Assembly (NCBI GenBank): GCA_014904845.1
Contig: MU119344.1
Coordinates: forward strand, 79,210 to 143,209
Reading direction: 5' to 3'
Length of the DNA stretch: 64,000 nucleotides
Source of the DNA: Acephala macrosclerotiorum
Lineage: Eukaryota > Ascomycota > Leotiomycetes > Helotiales > Mollisiaceae
The notes beneath the pieces were generated by a model, which saw nothing but the letters and a program-made list of their open reading frames with translations, had not been told where the DNA came from and ran no database searches. Position numbers and translations under genes: made by a program. Below are positions 23,801 to 35,970 of this stretch, piece by piece (position 1 is the first letter of the stretch; each line of letters starts with the position of its first letter).

Positions 23801-26800
23801 TCAATGTCGGTACCAAAAAATGATCAAGATTGTCAAGTCGTTACACGTTCGAGTTTTGTCGATGATTCGACAAAAATTCACCTTACTGCCAATACGTAAG
23901 ATTACCATGTGACTTGGTTTCGTCTAGTCTAGTCTAGTTCGTGCGGTTGTGCTGCTCCGCTCCGAATAGGTTATGCGTAAGAGGATAGAGCAAGGGAATT
24001 TTGTATGACAATTAGTGAGAAACGTGATCAAAATAATCGGATTTGAAAATATATCTTGACATAACTGTGGATATTACGATGCATATCATTCTTTCTCCGC
24101 GGTTGCGCCCTTGACGAACAGACTTCAGATCTTTGACATCTTAGAGGATGTCACAGATCATGAATCCGCCGCCTAGACGACGGTGCATCTTCAGCTTTCT
24201 TCGTCGTATACGTAACTGTGGTCATCTGGCTCCGTTGGAGTCACATCTGAACCTACTGGGAGCGTTCGAGAAACCGTAGAGGATAGTAGTATTAAGTGTT
24301 TTGAAACACGATATGCGCAATCATGACGAGCAGCCTTCTGAGCGAGTTGGGAGAGTGGCTCATCGCTTGGCGAGCTCCTTTTTCCGAAGCGAATATGGCA
24401 CTTGCAATCAAACCTTAGCCCTACCATCGAGAAAACGAGCATACAGATTGCGGAATGTCCATCTTGCATTCGACTCATCCGCCGTACGGGAAATTCCATC
24501 TCGACCTTGAACTCAGAACAGTCTCGAACATCTTGGTCTTGCAGCAGCACCAAACCCCAGGGTATTAAATTAAAACTCTGACCACTAAACTTTCGCAGCC
24601 AAGAAGTTTTATTTGCCTCGACAGCTTGGGAGGTACAGAGCACTAATACTGTGCCTACCGAGGTCCCTGTGAGATTTTGACTCTTTACCGGCGCTGCAGA
24701 CGATGTGATGTAATGTCGACGAAGGAGTTGACTTCACTGGCCGTAAACTTGGTCGTGCATCAAAAGCCAAATCCAGTCGAAATAAATCCCGTCCCGGCCG
24801 GTGAAACGGTTCCTCGGAAACCATCCTCCCGTGTGGTATGCAACATGATCGAAGTTTCGTTCCAAGTGCATCCAGCCTTCAACGCACGAAGCCTTTTCCT
24901 GCCCCCAAAGCCTTGACAGAGCACCAGCCTCCGCCGTCAAACACGTCAAACGCGCTGCCAAAGCAAAACACCATGCTGCCATCCAACTGGTCCTTGGGGA
25001 TCAGGAGGATCTTTCCTTCTTGAGACCTCTACACCGCCACTTAGTCCCGTGCTCAGTCCGTGATGATCCAACGAGTCAGGATCAAGAAACGAATTGGGGC
25101 GTTCCCGAGGTGCTGGAGCGAAGAAAATCCGTGCGAGCTGGTAAAAGCTCGAGCGTGCCCCAGCGCATGAAGTCTTGGGATGGAAAGAGGCTGGCGGTGG
25201 TTGGATCATCGTCTTGTGTCCATTTAGGGTTGGCTGTCAAAGCGCTGAAGAGTTTCGCGGCCGCATTGGGGTCGACTCTTGGATCCAAAGACAGTCAAAC
25301 CGGACCACGAGGTCGAGCTTCGACCGCATGGGTCGCTGTGATACTACGTTATAAGCATCGCGGCATGGCGGTAGGGGCTCACTGTTGGTACTTAAAATTC
25401 CAAGGCCGGAGATTGGACGGCTCGTGGAAGTGCTGACGGCACCCTCCATCGTGCTGCATGCAGCCAGCTTATCGATAGCACGCCGTTGCCACTATCACAC
25501 TTATCACCCCGTGCAGAGGGCTTGTCAACTCCCGTCCTCGACGACGTCAAACATGTTCCTTTTGGAACTCATGCCGCCGACTATCGACAACGGTCTGCAA
25601 GCCCTCCAACCCGTCGTCTCATGTATCGTCCGTCGACCCATCAGCCGATGTCTCCGATCGATCGATATGCCGGAGGGAAGTTCCCCTGGAACTGGAACCG
25701 TCAGCTCATGAATCTATTTAGAACAAGGGATGACATTCTCTTGCTGCACGGATGGATCGATGCGGTATGGCGAGCTTGAGGTCGAAGTCGATCAGATTCA
25801 AACTCCCATGTTTGAGGCAGGTTACGCATCTCATGATCTGGAGAATCAGCCAGACGGGAAAGTCCCAACGCAGCAGCAGGGTGAGGTAGTTGAGTCGCAT
25901 CGTAGCAGTACTGCCAATATTCCAGAAAGACGCTTCACACTTTCGGAAGCGTGGGCCGAAGGTTGAGGTGCATTCTCATGCTACTAATACAAGGTTGGAA
26001 ACTTGCTTTTGTATGTGTTGTAACTTCAGATTGCGATCAGTCGTTTTTCGGGCAGTTATGAGCTGTAGATCAGGCAAGCGAAGGCAGAGGCCGCATGGAG
26101 CTGCAAGCACATGACCGAGCTGTAGAAGACCTGCCCGGTACTGAATGAAATGTGGCCGTCAACGAGGAACGGGACGAACAATGTGTTGAAGAGAATGATG
26201 ATCGTGATCGTTTACAAATTGATGCAAGATTTCGCGATTTTGACTTGGGCCGTTACTCTCACGTGACATGGACACCATATCTTGAATAGTGGGATGACCC
26301 TCGTGCCTCGCGCCATGCCCTGCCTTTGACGACTTGAACTTTGAAATGATATAAAGCTTTTAATCGCACCGGCTCCGCCGGCGCTAGTAGAAGCGTTCCC
26401 CCCCTACAACTCTCCCTACGTAGAGCTGCTCTACGGGGAGCGCTAAATGCCAAAAGCGACACATCTTGGCGTTTCTTGGCAAAACCTTGGCGCAAAAACG
26501 TGCCGCAAATATCACGTTTTATTATGTAATCTCAAAGTAAACCATTTTCCCCTAGCGGGATACTTTTAACTATCGTCAAAGGCATAATGCTGCTATTTGA
26601 ACTTTAAGAAAGGGATCTTTGCCGACAGATTCTCATCATAAATTGATATCCAGTGTATCTTGACATGCTATTAAGCTTGCATTCCCATTTTCGTGTGCGA
26701 CCTGAGATCACGTGAACTGCAACTCATGAGGGCGTTGACAGGCGATTTCCGGGGAGAAAGGATCTGGTAAAGGGTTGAAACAAGGTTTTGCTTCCGTAAC

Positions 26801-27213
26801 TTTGTGGAAATAGTCGCGGGGAAACTCTCCGCAAGAGGCTCTTGCCAGGATGGGAAAAGGAGCCCCCTTTTCTTGGGACCCAGTCATAAGCGAGCGAGCC
26901 CCTTTCGATATGGGGTACCGAAGACTGCGGAGGCTAAGCCCTATGAGCCTTCCTAATTTTATAGTGATATTGTCATGACTGGCACTCAATAAGGACACGT
27001 TACCTGCTTTGGAGTATAAAGTATGACAGATGTCCCCAAAATCAGTGGCTTTGAGCTTTGAGAGCAAGAATTTTGCTCTCGAAGCCCAAAACTTTGGTAT
27101 ATTTCCACAATTGTACTCAAAGCACTTCGACTAGACGGTTCTCTAATGATCATGCTGGTAATGATTTTTTTTCTGATTATCTTTAGTGCCCAATGTTGCC
27201 TCACACAATACTG
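20894..27213. other. Long gene-poor stretch (6.3 kb)
   Basis: No gene is supported. Frames of 100-210 codons (21582-22217, 22705-23187, 24191-24643 minus, 25020-25436, 26708-27067 minus) show no family motif and none joins to a longer product through plausible introns. A poly-T run lies at about 21,231-21,243. A short GTCTA tandem occurs near 23,923-23,938. A GC-rich imperfect hairpin lies at about 26,412-26,440. Otherwise I see nothing interpretable. Confidence 0.45.
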
Positions 27214-27313
27214 TATATAAATAAGCACCTGCTTCCACTTTTCTTTTTCTTTTCTCCAATTATTGTTCAACTCCCTGCTCTCTTGCAGTTACACGTCCTC
27301 GCCGCCCTGCGAG
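27214..27313 (+). promoter_or_regulatory. TATA box and C/T-rich leader of the downstream gene
   Basis: TATATAAAT at 27214-27222 lies about 90 bp before the first in-frame ATG. A run of C and T at about 27,232-27,256 follows, a layout common at fungal transcription starts. The assignment rests on sequence and position only. Confidence 0.5.
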
Positions 27314-28516
27314 ATGCAAAGTCCTCATTCCCCACTTTCGAATCATACCCAACACGTCAAGAATTTCGAACCCAAAATTCCCACACAAAATCAACACCAA
27401 AAGTCGCCTAATCAACACCCCACTCCCACACAGAGCTCTACACAAAATCAACATCAACACCAACACAACTCAACTTCCTCCTTCCGGCGGCACACAATCG
27501 ACGCCTCGCACATCCCAAGACCCTCCAAAGCAATCCTTCTCTGGACAGGAAGACGCGAGAAGTGGCACTTCGCATCCCTAACTGGTGTACCCACTCAAAA
27601 ACATCATTTCATTACACATCGACACCCGCTCAGACACCGAGCTGATATCACAAGGGATATGCTGATGTGGAATTGGAAAGACGCTGTGATGTTTCGGACA
27701 CAAGTACCAGTTGTTGAGGATGTTGACCCTTTTGTGGTTGTTGACAGGACCGAGGATGGTTCTGTGAAGTTTGCTGGCGAGGCTTGGATATCGTACGGGA
27801 ATCAGAAGGATCGTCCTGGGTGGAAGGGTAACGAGGATGATTCGGATTTCGATACCATGATGGATTCAGACGACGACGGCATGACAGTTGTCGGAGATGA
27901 TTTCGGTGACCCTGAGGCCAAAGAGCCATACATCATCATCCACCACAACAAAGGTGCTACCCTGCGATACCAGTTCGCAGCAATCGACCTCTCACCAGGC
28001 CGACTCAAATCCCAAGAAATCCACGAGCTTAAATCCAAAATCGCTCGCTGGTCCAGCCTCCTATCCGATGAGCGACAACTAATCCAGGGCATCTCTGCCT
28101 GGTTAGAAAGTCTCATCCCCTCCTTCATATTCAACATCTCCCCATGCGGCCAACCCCCAAACCTCTCCACAATCTGCACCAGTTCCCCCTCCACCTGTCC
28201 ACTCTGCCTAATCCGCTGTTTAAAACCTCATCCAGAATGGCACTTCCTGTTCCCGATACTCGAGGAGTCGGCGACGAGGCTGGAGAATGGAGCTTATGCA
28301 CTTCGTGATCTTGAAGAAAACTTGATTGCTCTTGAGGGTGGTGAAGGGAGGGGATGTGGACAGACATCAGCACGACATCCGAGAGATATACCAGAACCAC
28401 CGCCACCGCAGCGATTAACGCGAAAGATGGAAGCACAAATTTCAGAAGCTGAGCTTCGAGTGGGTAAGATGCGAACTGAGATTGCTATGGAACAGTCAAC
28501 CATTCTTCCGGGGTAA
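27314..28516 (+). CDS. Unknown 400-residue fungal protein
   Basis: This is an intact single-exon frame. The start is the first ATG (MQSPHSPLSN); the frame is open further upstream to 27263, but only with a TTG. Residues 1 to about 75 are low-complexity Gln/His/Asn/Pro-rich. The rest looks globular: RPSKAILLWTGRREKWHF, a DITRDMLMWNWKDAV segment, an acidic Asp-rich loop, YIIIHHNKGATLRYQF, and a hydrophobic stretch around IQGISAWLESLIPSFIF. Four or five Cys follow (including CPLCLIRCLK), which could bind zinc. The C-terminal third ends in a Glu/Arg-rich, probably coiled-coil segment (KMEAQISEAELRVGKM). I do not recognise the family and assign no function. A TATA box and leader precede it at a sensible distance, supporting expression. 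Confidence 0.65.
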   Translation: MQSPHSPLSNHTQHVKNFEPKIPTQNQHQKSPNQHPTPTQSSTQNQHQHQHNSTSSFRRHTIDASHIPRPSKAILLWTGRREKWHFASLTGVPTQKHHFITHRHPLRHRADITRDMLMWNWKDAVMFRTQVPVVEDVDPFVVVDRTEDGSVKFAGEAWISYGNQKDRPGWKGNEDDSDFDTMMDSDDDGMTVVGDDFGDPEAKEPYIIIHHNKGATLRYQFAAIDLSPGRLKSQEIHELKSKIARWSSLLSDERQLIQGISAWLESLIPSFIFNISPCGQPPNLSTICTSSPSTCPLCLIRCLKPHPEWHFLFPILEESATRLENGAYALRDLEENLIALEGGEGRGCGQTSARHPRDIPEPPPPQRLTRKMEAQISEAELRVGKMRTEIAMEQSTILPG

Positions 28517-31238
28517 CTTGGTAAGTTACAGCCAACGGTTTTTTAAGACACGGAAAGTGAAAAAACACACGTAAAAGCGCAAAATAGGGACATAGGATAC
28601 ATAGCTCCATCCAGCCAAGGCTCCGTCCCTGGATGGATAAATTAGAGAGTTGTTCTTCTGTTGATACGGACGGATACAGGTGAGCAGTTTCAATATGTTA
28701 TCAATCGCAATTCAAAAAGCGCCTAAACCACCCCCGCGTTAGCGTTCCTGCCCCCAGACTTTACCCTTTCCGTGCGCTTGCGTACGGCATTTTCTCTCAA
28801 ACTCTCCGAGAATAGAGCAAGAATGGCTTCAAGCACATGAAGTGATCATGCGCATGAAAGGAAAAATGCTCTTTAGGACCAGGCGGTGTTAAAGACCCTT
28901 TTCAGGTAACATGACACGTTTTGCGGGTCTTTTTGTCATAGAAAACGTAGACAAAAATGAAACAACCATTACGCAGCATTTCTCCGCTCCTCAAATCCGT
29001 GAAGATGGCCAACATGGACCTTGAAACACCAGATAATATTGTGAACTCTAGGCACATAGGTGATGAATGGACCAAGATTGCCTCATAGGCACCAGCATTC
29101 TCGTTCCTGAGCTTGGTGATGAGCGGAAGTCATGATCGTGAGATGGTCGGCTAATCTCGGTATTCATGTGGATGTGAATGCCTAGAACAACGTACTATAA
29201 TGCGAGGTATAAATAAATTTCAGCAGTGGCGTAAAGTCTTGATGGTAGCCAAGACTAACATGCTTGTAGGAAGGTGCACTATTGCTGATGCATTTCCACT
29301 GAAAATGCAATCTGGCCGGTGTTTGATGCAAGATCCCCAGAATCGTAAATATCCTGAGACACCAGCATAGCATGAACCAGATACATATCTGTACGTGGAT
29401 GGTGAGTCTAGGAGACTCTGTTAATAAGATTACCGTTACTATCAACGATAGAATTAGACAGGATTTGGGATGACAATAAGAGCATGCGTCTTGTGACTCA
29501 CCTCCTCCGACCCTTTCTCGGAGTCGAGACAATTCTTCGAAACCAGATCTGGAATCGTACAGAGACGAGGACTAGTTGTAGGGTCAGGGCAAAGGGCATG
29601 AAGACTAAATTGAAGGAGCACAGCGAGGATACTAAATTCTCATCCGACCGAGCCAAAAGGACTGAGACTGTGTGGCGAATGGATCAATGGCTTGATACCA
29701 GTAAGACATATCGAAAAGCTCCACCAGACTGCAATGGGAACCGAGATAAGCTGGACATTGATCCCAATAAATTTGCGGCTTCAGAATGGGTGTGTGGTGG
29801 CAATACCTTTGAGGGAAATTTCGCGACAGACTTGACAGAGAAGGTAAAGCAGTCTGCCTAGCGGGCACAGAGTACTTCTCCCAAAAGATGTGAAATGGAA
29901 CACATGGAATTTCAGGTGCGGTCCGAGGACGGCGGGAGAGACTTCTCCGGTAATGGAAATTGAAGCAACACAAAGGATTTTGACCTTTACTGCGACATGC
30001 AACAGTATCCATAAAAGAGAATGGCGTACGGCACATTACTTTATTGAAACTGTAGATGTGCAACAAAGAATTCTGCCCGTTGATCGAAAATAGGAGCGAA
30101 TTTGAAGCAGAGCCTGTTGATAAGCCGTTACAAACTAACTATGTAGTGCCTATAGTTTTATCTGTCATTTTTGTCTGCCATCCACCTTGTCACCTTGGTC
30201 TCCAAACACGATATAGCATTCAGGATGGGCTGAACCAAGAATTTGGGATCGATGTGCAACAATAGATGTTTGAAAGATTCGATATCATGGTGTTACACCG
30301 TGATAACGTGCGCAGAAAGCGAAATTTTCAGACTCGTTGGATACCAAAAGGAATCTTAGAGATGGTCTATGCCCTAGTCCCAATTTTGAGTTGCGATGTG
30401 CAACAGATATGGTGTGAGGAGCTCTAGGCCATGCAATTGATCCCATGATTCCAAGTCAGTGGTGGCGCGCAATGACTGCGTGATCCTTCACCGGAGCAGT
30501 GAAAGTGTGTCAAGGGAAGAATTAACGTGGCTAACCAAAAAGCTGGGATTGCGATATGCAACATATGGAAATGCCTCGAATCATGAAACAATTTGAAGAC
30601 AGTTGGTAGTTGGTAATTGAAATGGCTTCGTGAATCACTGTACCGGAGTTGGGAGTGAGCTGAACAGACAAATAGCTGAAGCCCTGCGTTGGGCTGGTAA
30701 CAGTCGACTTACACATAGAGTTCTACTTCAGGCACAGAAAATTGCCTGAAACAACGTAGTTATCCTTCGTCATCTTACCGAACAGGTGCACCTATCCTTG
30801 ACCGCAGTATCCTTCAAGCTAGACTAGCTCCATCCTTGGCAACATGAATCTGGTAGAATCCTTGCTCTTGAGTTCACAAGCCGTATCAATCCATCACGTC
30901 TGACGTTTCAACAGTCAACAGGAGATTGCTGGCCATCTAATGATGTTGATCATCCTTAATCCTTGGTTGATGATTCTTACTTCGTGGTGAGGTGGTGCTT
31001 AGACCTCGAAATCTGTTAGCTGGTATGCCTATAAGATCGTTTGTAAACCATATACGATATGGACCGGTATCGTGTTGACCATGGCATGGAGTTTCTGGAG
31101 GCAGCTGGATCTAGAACAAACGGTATGGGAATCAGTATGCTTGAATGATACACGATGACTCGCACACATACCAAAGTTTGAACAGATGCAATCAAGATCT
31201 TTCGTCGAGATGTCGTTGGCCGAGTCGGAGGATGTGTC
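28517..31238. other. Gene-poor stretch (2.7 kb) with a recurring TGCAACA motif
   Basis: No gene is supported. Open frames at 29484-29861 and 29632-30066 overlap on opposite strands and lack motifs. Between about 29,990 and 30,570 a short motif close to GCGAYRTGCAACA recurs five times (near 29,993, 30,055, 30,252, 30,393 and 30,548). The last three copies share further flanking bases and are roughly 150 bp apart. Confidence 0.45.
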
Positions 31239-32211
31239 TCATCGTCCCTTGGGTTTGCGTATAATAACTTTGTGTCCTTCTAGTTGCCAGCCGACACCAA
31301 AGTCCTTGACCAGGGCTTGCCATGTGGTGTTGGTGTACTCTTCGAGTGATCTCTGATCGATCGATAGATAACTTCTTCCTAAACACTTCAACGCCTGTTT
31401 CGTAATGACATCCTCTGCAAATTCCATAAGCCTGGATTTCAGACCATCCACACTTCGTTTGACTCGCCAGAATAGGAAGTAGTTATCGTGAGCCATGGCG
31501 TTTAAGGTTGAATCGACTTTTGCATCATGTAATCTGTATTCATGTCTGACCGAGTATGCCTGGGCAAGGTCGTTTTGTCGACATGCGAGATCCAGGACCA
31601 AGTATCCCACAAACTCTTGCAACTCGGTATTCGTGAGTGGTCGGACCGTGTGCATCTTCTTGAGAAGGTGAAGGATTGCTGGGTGATAAGACTCCATATG
31701 CTTCACTTGTATGGACAGGCGGATGCAGAAGATGTAGGCTTGTATGGAGAAATCGTCGACACGTTTCGAGGCAACAATGCCCTCGCGGAGCTTGCGCATC
31801 GCCATCATGAGTGTCGATATATCTCTGTTGCTTGTGGAACCGAAGTCAGCTATCATACTGTTGACCTGCACATCCGTCGGGATCGAAGCAGCTGGCCGTT
31901 GCATCCCTTGGCTCTTTCCATTCTCCTGCGATATCTCTAGTCGTGCAAGTCTTCGCGACAATTCATCGCCTCGACCCGCGTCGGCGCAGAAGGCCATGAA
32001 GCGCTCGACAATGTTTGTGTAGTACTGCTCCTGTATGCGGTAGTTGAGAAGCCTATTACGATCAGTGTGGGATCGAGAGTGGCAGGTGGAGGGGCATTGT
32101 TTACCTCTTGTCGCCCTTGGACGGCAGGCCGATGGACTCCAAAGGATCGACATTGACCTGCTTCAGTCGCCCCCATGGTGCTGAAGGCGTGCGACCTCCA
32201 CGCGACGACAT
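31239..32211 (-). CDS. CSN8/PSMD8/eIF3K-like (SAC3-related) fungal protein
   Basis: This is a 306-residue protein in two exons (32105-32211, 31239-32052) with a 52 bp intron; the join gives GDKRLLNYRIQEQYY. The sequence is helical and well ordered: EQYYTNIVERFMAFCADAG near the N-terminus, MMAMRKLREGI, AYIFCIRLSIQVKHMESYHPA, EFVGYLVLDLACRQND, then ALKCLGRSYLSID and a basic end KVIIRKPKGR. This pattern matches a conserved fungal family usually annotated as CSN8/PSMD8/eIF3K-domain, a PCI-type helical scaffold found in the signalosome, proteasome lid and eIF3. I assign it from memory of the family. Which complex it belongs to, if any, is not visible. The start MSSRGGRTPSAPWGRLKQV is the only ATG giving frame continuity. 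It is divergent from the Izh-type gene, 327 bp away. Confidence 0.72.
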
Positions 32212-32538
32212 CTATTCGAGCGCGACGTCGACGGTCTGACGTGGCAAATGGAGAGAAGGAGGTTGAGTTCCTCCTTGGACTCGGCTCCCCTGCTTCAGCC
32301 ACCGCTAAGCTCAACTAAGTTAGCACATTTGTACCTCCTGCCTCGGCGGCAGCGACTTGCCATCTGATGTTGCTCCACCCTCAACGTTTTTCAAAGCCGA
32401 TTTATTCTCAAAATCATCTGCTTTCCTTCTCCAAGGTAGGCCTCTTGACCCTCGATAAATCCTGATGAATTTCACTTCAGTGTTGAAGCCTTCTCAAATC
32501 TTTTCCCTCTTGATATCTCCTACCTGTGCTCCTCTCAC
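32212..32538. promoter_or_regulatory. Bidirectional promoter region
   Basis: The 327 bp between the divergent start codons of the CSN8-like and Izh-type genes must serve both. The Izh side is T/C-rich close to the start. No TATA box is obvious. Confidence 0.55.
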
Positions 32539-33571
32539 ATGTCGGTCCGCCAAAGAAGACCCTCGACGACTGAAGTCATCACAGATGCCGCAAAGAGTCT
32601 CGAAAAGCGTGTAGAAAATGCGTTGACGGTTCTATGGGATGATTTGCCTTCATGGCAGCAAGACAATCACTACATTCATTCCGGATATCGACCAGCCTCC
32701 GAATCGTTCAAGAAGTCATTCGCCAGTCTCGGATACCTTCACAATGAATCGGTCAACATCTACTCTCACTTGCTTGGCGCCGCGATGTTCTCGTCAATTG
32801 GGGTTGTGTTATACACTTCTATAAAGCCAAGATATGAGTCGGCAGCTCCCGCTGATATCTTGGCCTTCGGATGTTTCTTTGCAGGTGCAGCTCTATGTTT
32901 GGGGATGTCTGCAACATACCATGCTATCTCCAACCACTCTCCAATTGTCGCCAAGTTTGGCAACAAGTTGGATTATGTGGGTATTGTGTTCTTGATTACT
33001 GGAAGCTTCATTCCTAGTATCTATTATGGTTTCTACTGCCATCCCCACCTGCAAGAATTCTATTGGACTATGGTCAGTCACGCGTTTCCTTGATGTTTTG
33101 ATCTTAAGCTCACGGTCAAAGATCTGCTCCCTCGGTCTTGGATGCGCTTCTGTCTCTATCTTTGACCGCTTTCGAACTCCAGCGTGGCGACCCTATAGAG
33201 CTGGCATGTTTGTTCTGATGGGCCTTTCTGCTGTGTTTCCTGTGCTTCATGGCATCGAAATGTATGGCATGAACGACATGCGGGATCGAATTGGGCTCAC
33301 ATGGCTGGTTCTACAAGGGTTTCTTTACATACTTGGGGCTGGGCTCTATGCAGTGAGTTTTGACTTAACTCTTTTGATTGACTCGACTTCGATGACTCGC
33401 TAACACACCCAGGCCCGATGGCCCGAACGTTCATGGCCTGGAGCTTTCGATATCTGGGGCAGCTCGCATCAGATCTTTCATGTGCTTGTTGTTATGGCAG
33501 CCGGATCGCATTTGTATGGATTGCTCAAAGCATTCGATTTTCATCACAGTGTGCTTGGCTTAGCATGCTAG
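32539..33571 (+). CDS. Izh-type (adiponectin receptor/haemolysin III family) membrane protein
   Basis: This is a 307-residue protein in three exons (32539-33072, 33122-33352, 33413-33571; introns of 49 and 60 bp). After a soluble N-terminus (DDLPSWQQDNHYIHSGYRP) come the family marks: ESVNIYSHLLGA, several membrane-spanning segments, SATYHAISNHS with the first conserved His, KLDYVGI, and a terminal HQIFHVLVVMAAGSHLYGL with the paired HxxxH. These Ser/Asp/His positions are the metal-binding residues of the PAQR/HlyIII fold. The yeast relatives Izh1-4 act in zinc and sterol homeostasis, and structural relatives are ceramidases. Seven membrane segments are expected and the hydrophobic stretches fit. 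All exons join in frame and the length is normal. Confidence 0.92.
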
Positions 33572-34095
33572 CACTTGGCGGGGCAGCGTGGGGTTTAAAG
33601 GGTTTGGATCAACATATTCCGAAGTTTAGATTTTTGTCATATAAATTGGATCTGAAAACTGAATGTTGCATAGATCTGAGGACACAAATGATTGTTCTTG
33701 TGTTTACAGTAAATCCATCAGGTAGAGCAGGTGAGGAGTTAGACTTGACTTTCGGCAAGCGGCAACATGAAGAGTATAACGCCTGCCTCCTTTTCTTTTC
33801 TGTCTTTCAAAATAAAATAGGCATTAGGGCCTGTCTCCTAATCCACAACGGCAATCTGAATGGCTCATTTGCCGTTCTGCTGCTCGTACTACCGTGCTAC
33901 CAGTCAAGCCTCGTCTAACGAGGCTGTAAAATTGCCTCGGCCTCGGCTCCGGCTCACAAATCCGGGGGTGCATCTTCCCCACAACATCGCTGACACCACC
34001 AACGTACATATGAACGACTACTTCCCTCACCGTCCTCCCTGAGGTTCGAATGCCATATATCTCTATCCGAGTCCATCTACATACCTTTAGCAACC
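33572..34095. other. Intergenic region
   Basis: It holds the 3' end of the Izh-type gene and the promoter and leader of the dehydrogenase. The open frame 33418-33918 is mainly a shadow of the last Izh exon in another frame. A short CGG/CTC-rich patch lies near 33,935-33,955. Nothing else was noticed. Confidence 0.5.
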
Positions 34096-35166
34096 ATGGC
34101 AGAACGTGCAGCCCAAATCGCTGGCCACCTCAATTACCCTAAAGGCCTCCTGGCTGGCCAGGTAGCTATTATCACAGGCTCAGGACAAGGCATTGGTGCT
34201 GAAACAGCTCGTCTCTTTGCCAATGAAGGTGCAAGAGTTGTAGTGTCCGACATTGATGCTGGTACGAAGCTTCACCTCAATCTGCAGCACTACTGCTGAC
34301 TTCAGGGACAGCAAAAGCACAACAAGTCGCCGACAACATCAACCAGTCTGGCGGAAAGGCCACTGCAGTCTCTGGTGATATGCTGGACTCCGAATACATC
34401 AAGACGCTGGTTAAGAAGGCTGCGGAGTTCGGAAATGGGAAGATTAACATTATTGTGAACAATGCGGGGTCAGCGAATCCAAACAACCCTCACATCCTAC
34501 ACAGCTGTTGACAAGCTTGCAGATACACCTGGGATGGCGTAATCCACAAGGTAGAAACCCTTCTACCTTTCTTTACTCTCCTCTTTCTCGCAAATAATTG
34601 ACGAAACTTCTCGCCCCCGGATAAGTAGACGGAATGCTGACAATGCTTGCTAGATGACCGACAAACAATGGGACAACATAATCGCCCTCCACAATACCGC
34701 ACCCTTCAAACTCGTCCGCGAAGCCGCCCCCTACTTCCGCGTCACAGATGGTGAACCTCGCTGCATAATCAACATTTCCTCCACCTCCGGCGTCCACGGC
34801 AACGCAGGTCAAGCCAACTACGGCCTCGCAAAATCCGGAATAAACGGTTTGACGAAAGTCATTGCGAAGGAATGGGGCCCGAAGTTTGGTGTCAGAGCAA
34901 ACTCGATTGCTTTCGGTCATATTTTGACACGGCTGACGGCTGCGAAGGAGGACGGTGCGTTTGTTACGACGCCGGATGGGGAGAAGATTGCTTTGGGCAT
35001 ACCGAAGGGGCAGGGCTCGCAGTCGGCGAATGCGAATTTGGATATTCCGTTGAGGAGGCCTGGGACGGCTACGGAGGCTGCGAGCAGTATTTTGGCTGTT
35101 GCTAGTCCGCTGTTCAGCTACATCACTGGCCAGGTCATTATGGTCACGGGAGGCAGGAACATGTAG
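34096..35166 (+). CDS. Short-chain dehydrogenase/reductase (FabG-like)
   Basis: This is a 289-residue protein in four exons (34096-34261, 34306-34468, 34523-34550, 34654-35166); one exon is only 28 bp. The classical SDR marks are all present: TGSGQGIG (cofactor loop), VVSDIDA at the end of strand 2, VNNAG, IINISSTSG with the catalytic Ser, and the YGLAK catalytic Tyr/Lys. The C-terminal YITGQVIMVTGGRNM is as in 3-oxoacyl-ACP reductase-like members. Strand 2 ends in Asp, which usually favours NAD(H). The substrate cannot be read from sequence; fatty-acyl or polyketide-related 3-keto/hydroxyacyl compounds are common for this subgroup. The 103 bp third intron separates the NNAG exons from the MTDKQWD exon. 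All joins keep frame and no lesion is seen. Confidence 0.9.
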
Positions 35167-35970
35167 AGGAAGTACTGAACGGATTTGGTCGTTGTAAGTT
35201 GGCCTATTCGAAGTCCTCCCTCATTAGGGTTGAGGCTGCTCCCTAACTGGAAGCTTCTCGATTTCGTCTCACCTGATGCCTGGTCTCTATTGCTTGATTG
35301 TTGTTTTGCGCTGTTATCCTCTACCGCTCATCTCGTTGATATTCATTGTCCCAAGTTGGGTAGGAACATTGCCCACGTTTCCTTCTCTGTTACGGGCCCG
35401 GCTACCAACCTCCCGTGGTTGCTAGCCCATAGGGATTCCCAGTTCCAATGCCCTTCCATTGCAGCAAGGAGGCAACCTCGCCGTAGCACCGTCGTGCCTC
35501 GAAGCGTCTATATATCATCACCATCTCCCATCTCTGCTATGCTTCATATCATACATACACCACTCAATCAATAATTCATTCATTCAATCTAGTTCTTCCT
35601 CATCTTTGTTATATAAAGACATCTTCAAAAATTCAACAGTCCTCGAGCTTCTGTACGCAGCACTCCGGATCAAAGCAAGATCAACTATCTTTACATCTAC
35701 ATTTTACTATTAGCATTTCACCACAACATGCAACATATGGCTAGAACCTCACCCACGACCGTTCAAGAATCTATGCTACATATAGATGCAGTACACGCGA
35801 CACCATATCTCTTACCAAAACAGGCTTAATCGTCCGAAGATACTAGCGGACGCGCGATTCACCGCAGTATCCACAACGCTGCCTCCATTTCGTTCCTAGG
35901 CATCCAACCTCAAAGCGAGTGCCACAAGGCAGAGAAGATACTGTCAGTATTCCCTTCTGACCCTCGAAGG
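35167..35970. other. Intergenic region
   Basis: It includes the dehydrogenase 3' UTR. The sequence is T/C-rich without recognisable coding. A 13-mer near 35,729-35,741 (ATGCAACATATGG) repeats a word from the motif region near 30,550. Confidence 0.45.

Noticed and set aside
24191..24643. Minus-strand frame of 150 codons
   Set aside because: No recognisable family and no intron-joined extension.
26708..27067. Minus-strand frame of 119 codons next to a hairpin patch
   Set aside because: Considered as a transposon scrap, but no transposase motif or terminal repeat was found.
27263..27313. Upstream extension of the 27314 gene
   Set aside because: The extension begins at TTG, which is not a normal nuclear start. 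The first ATG is at 27314, well placed after a TATA box.
34036..34056. GGTTCGAATGC as a tRNA B box
   Set aside because: No matching A box or cloverleaf upstream at the right distance.
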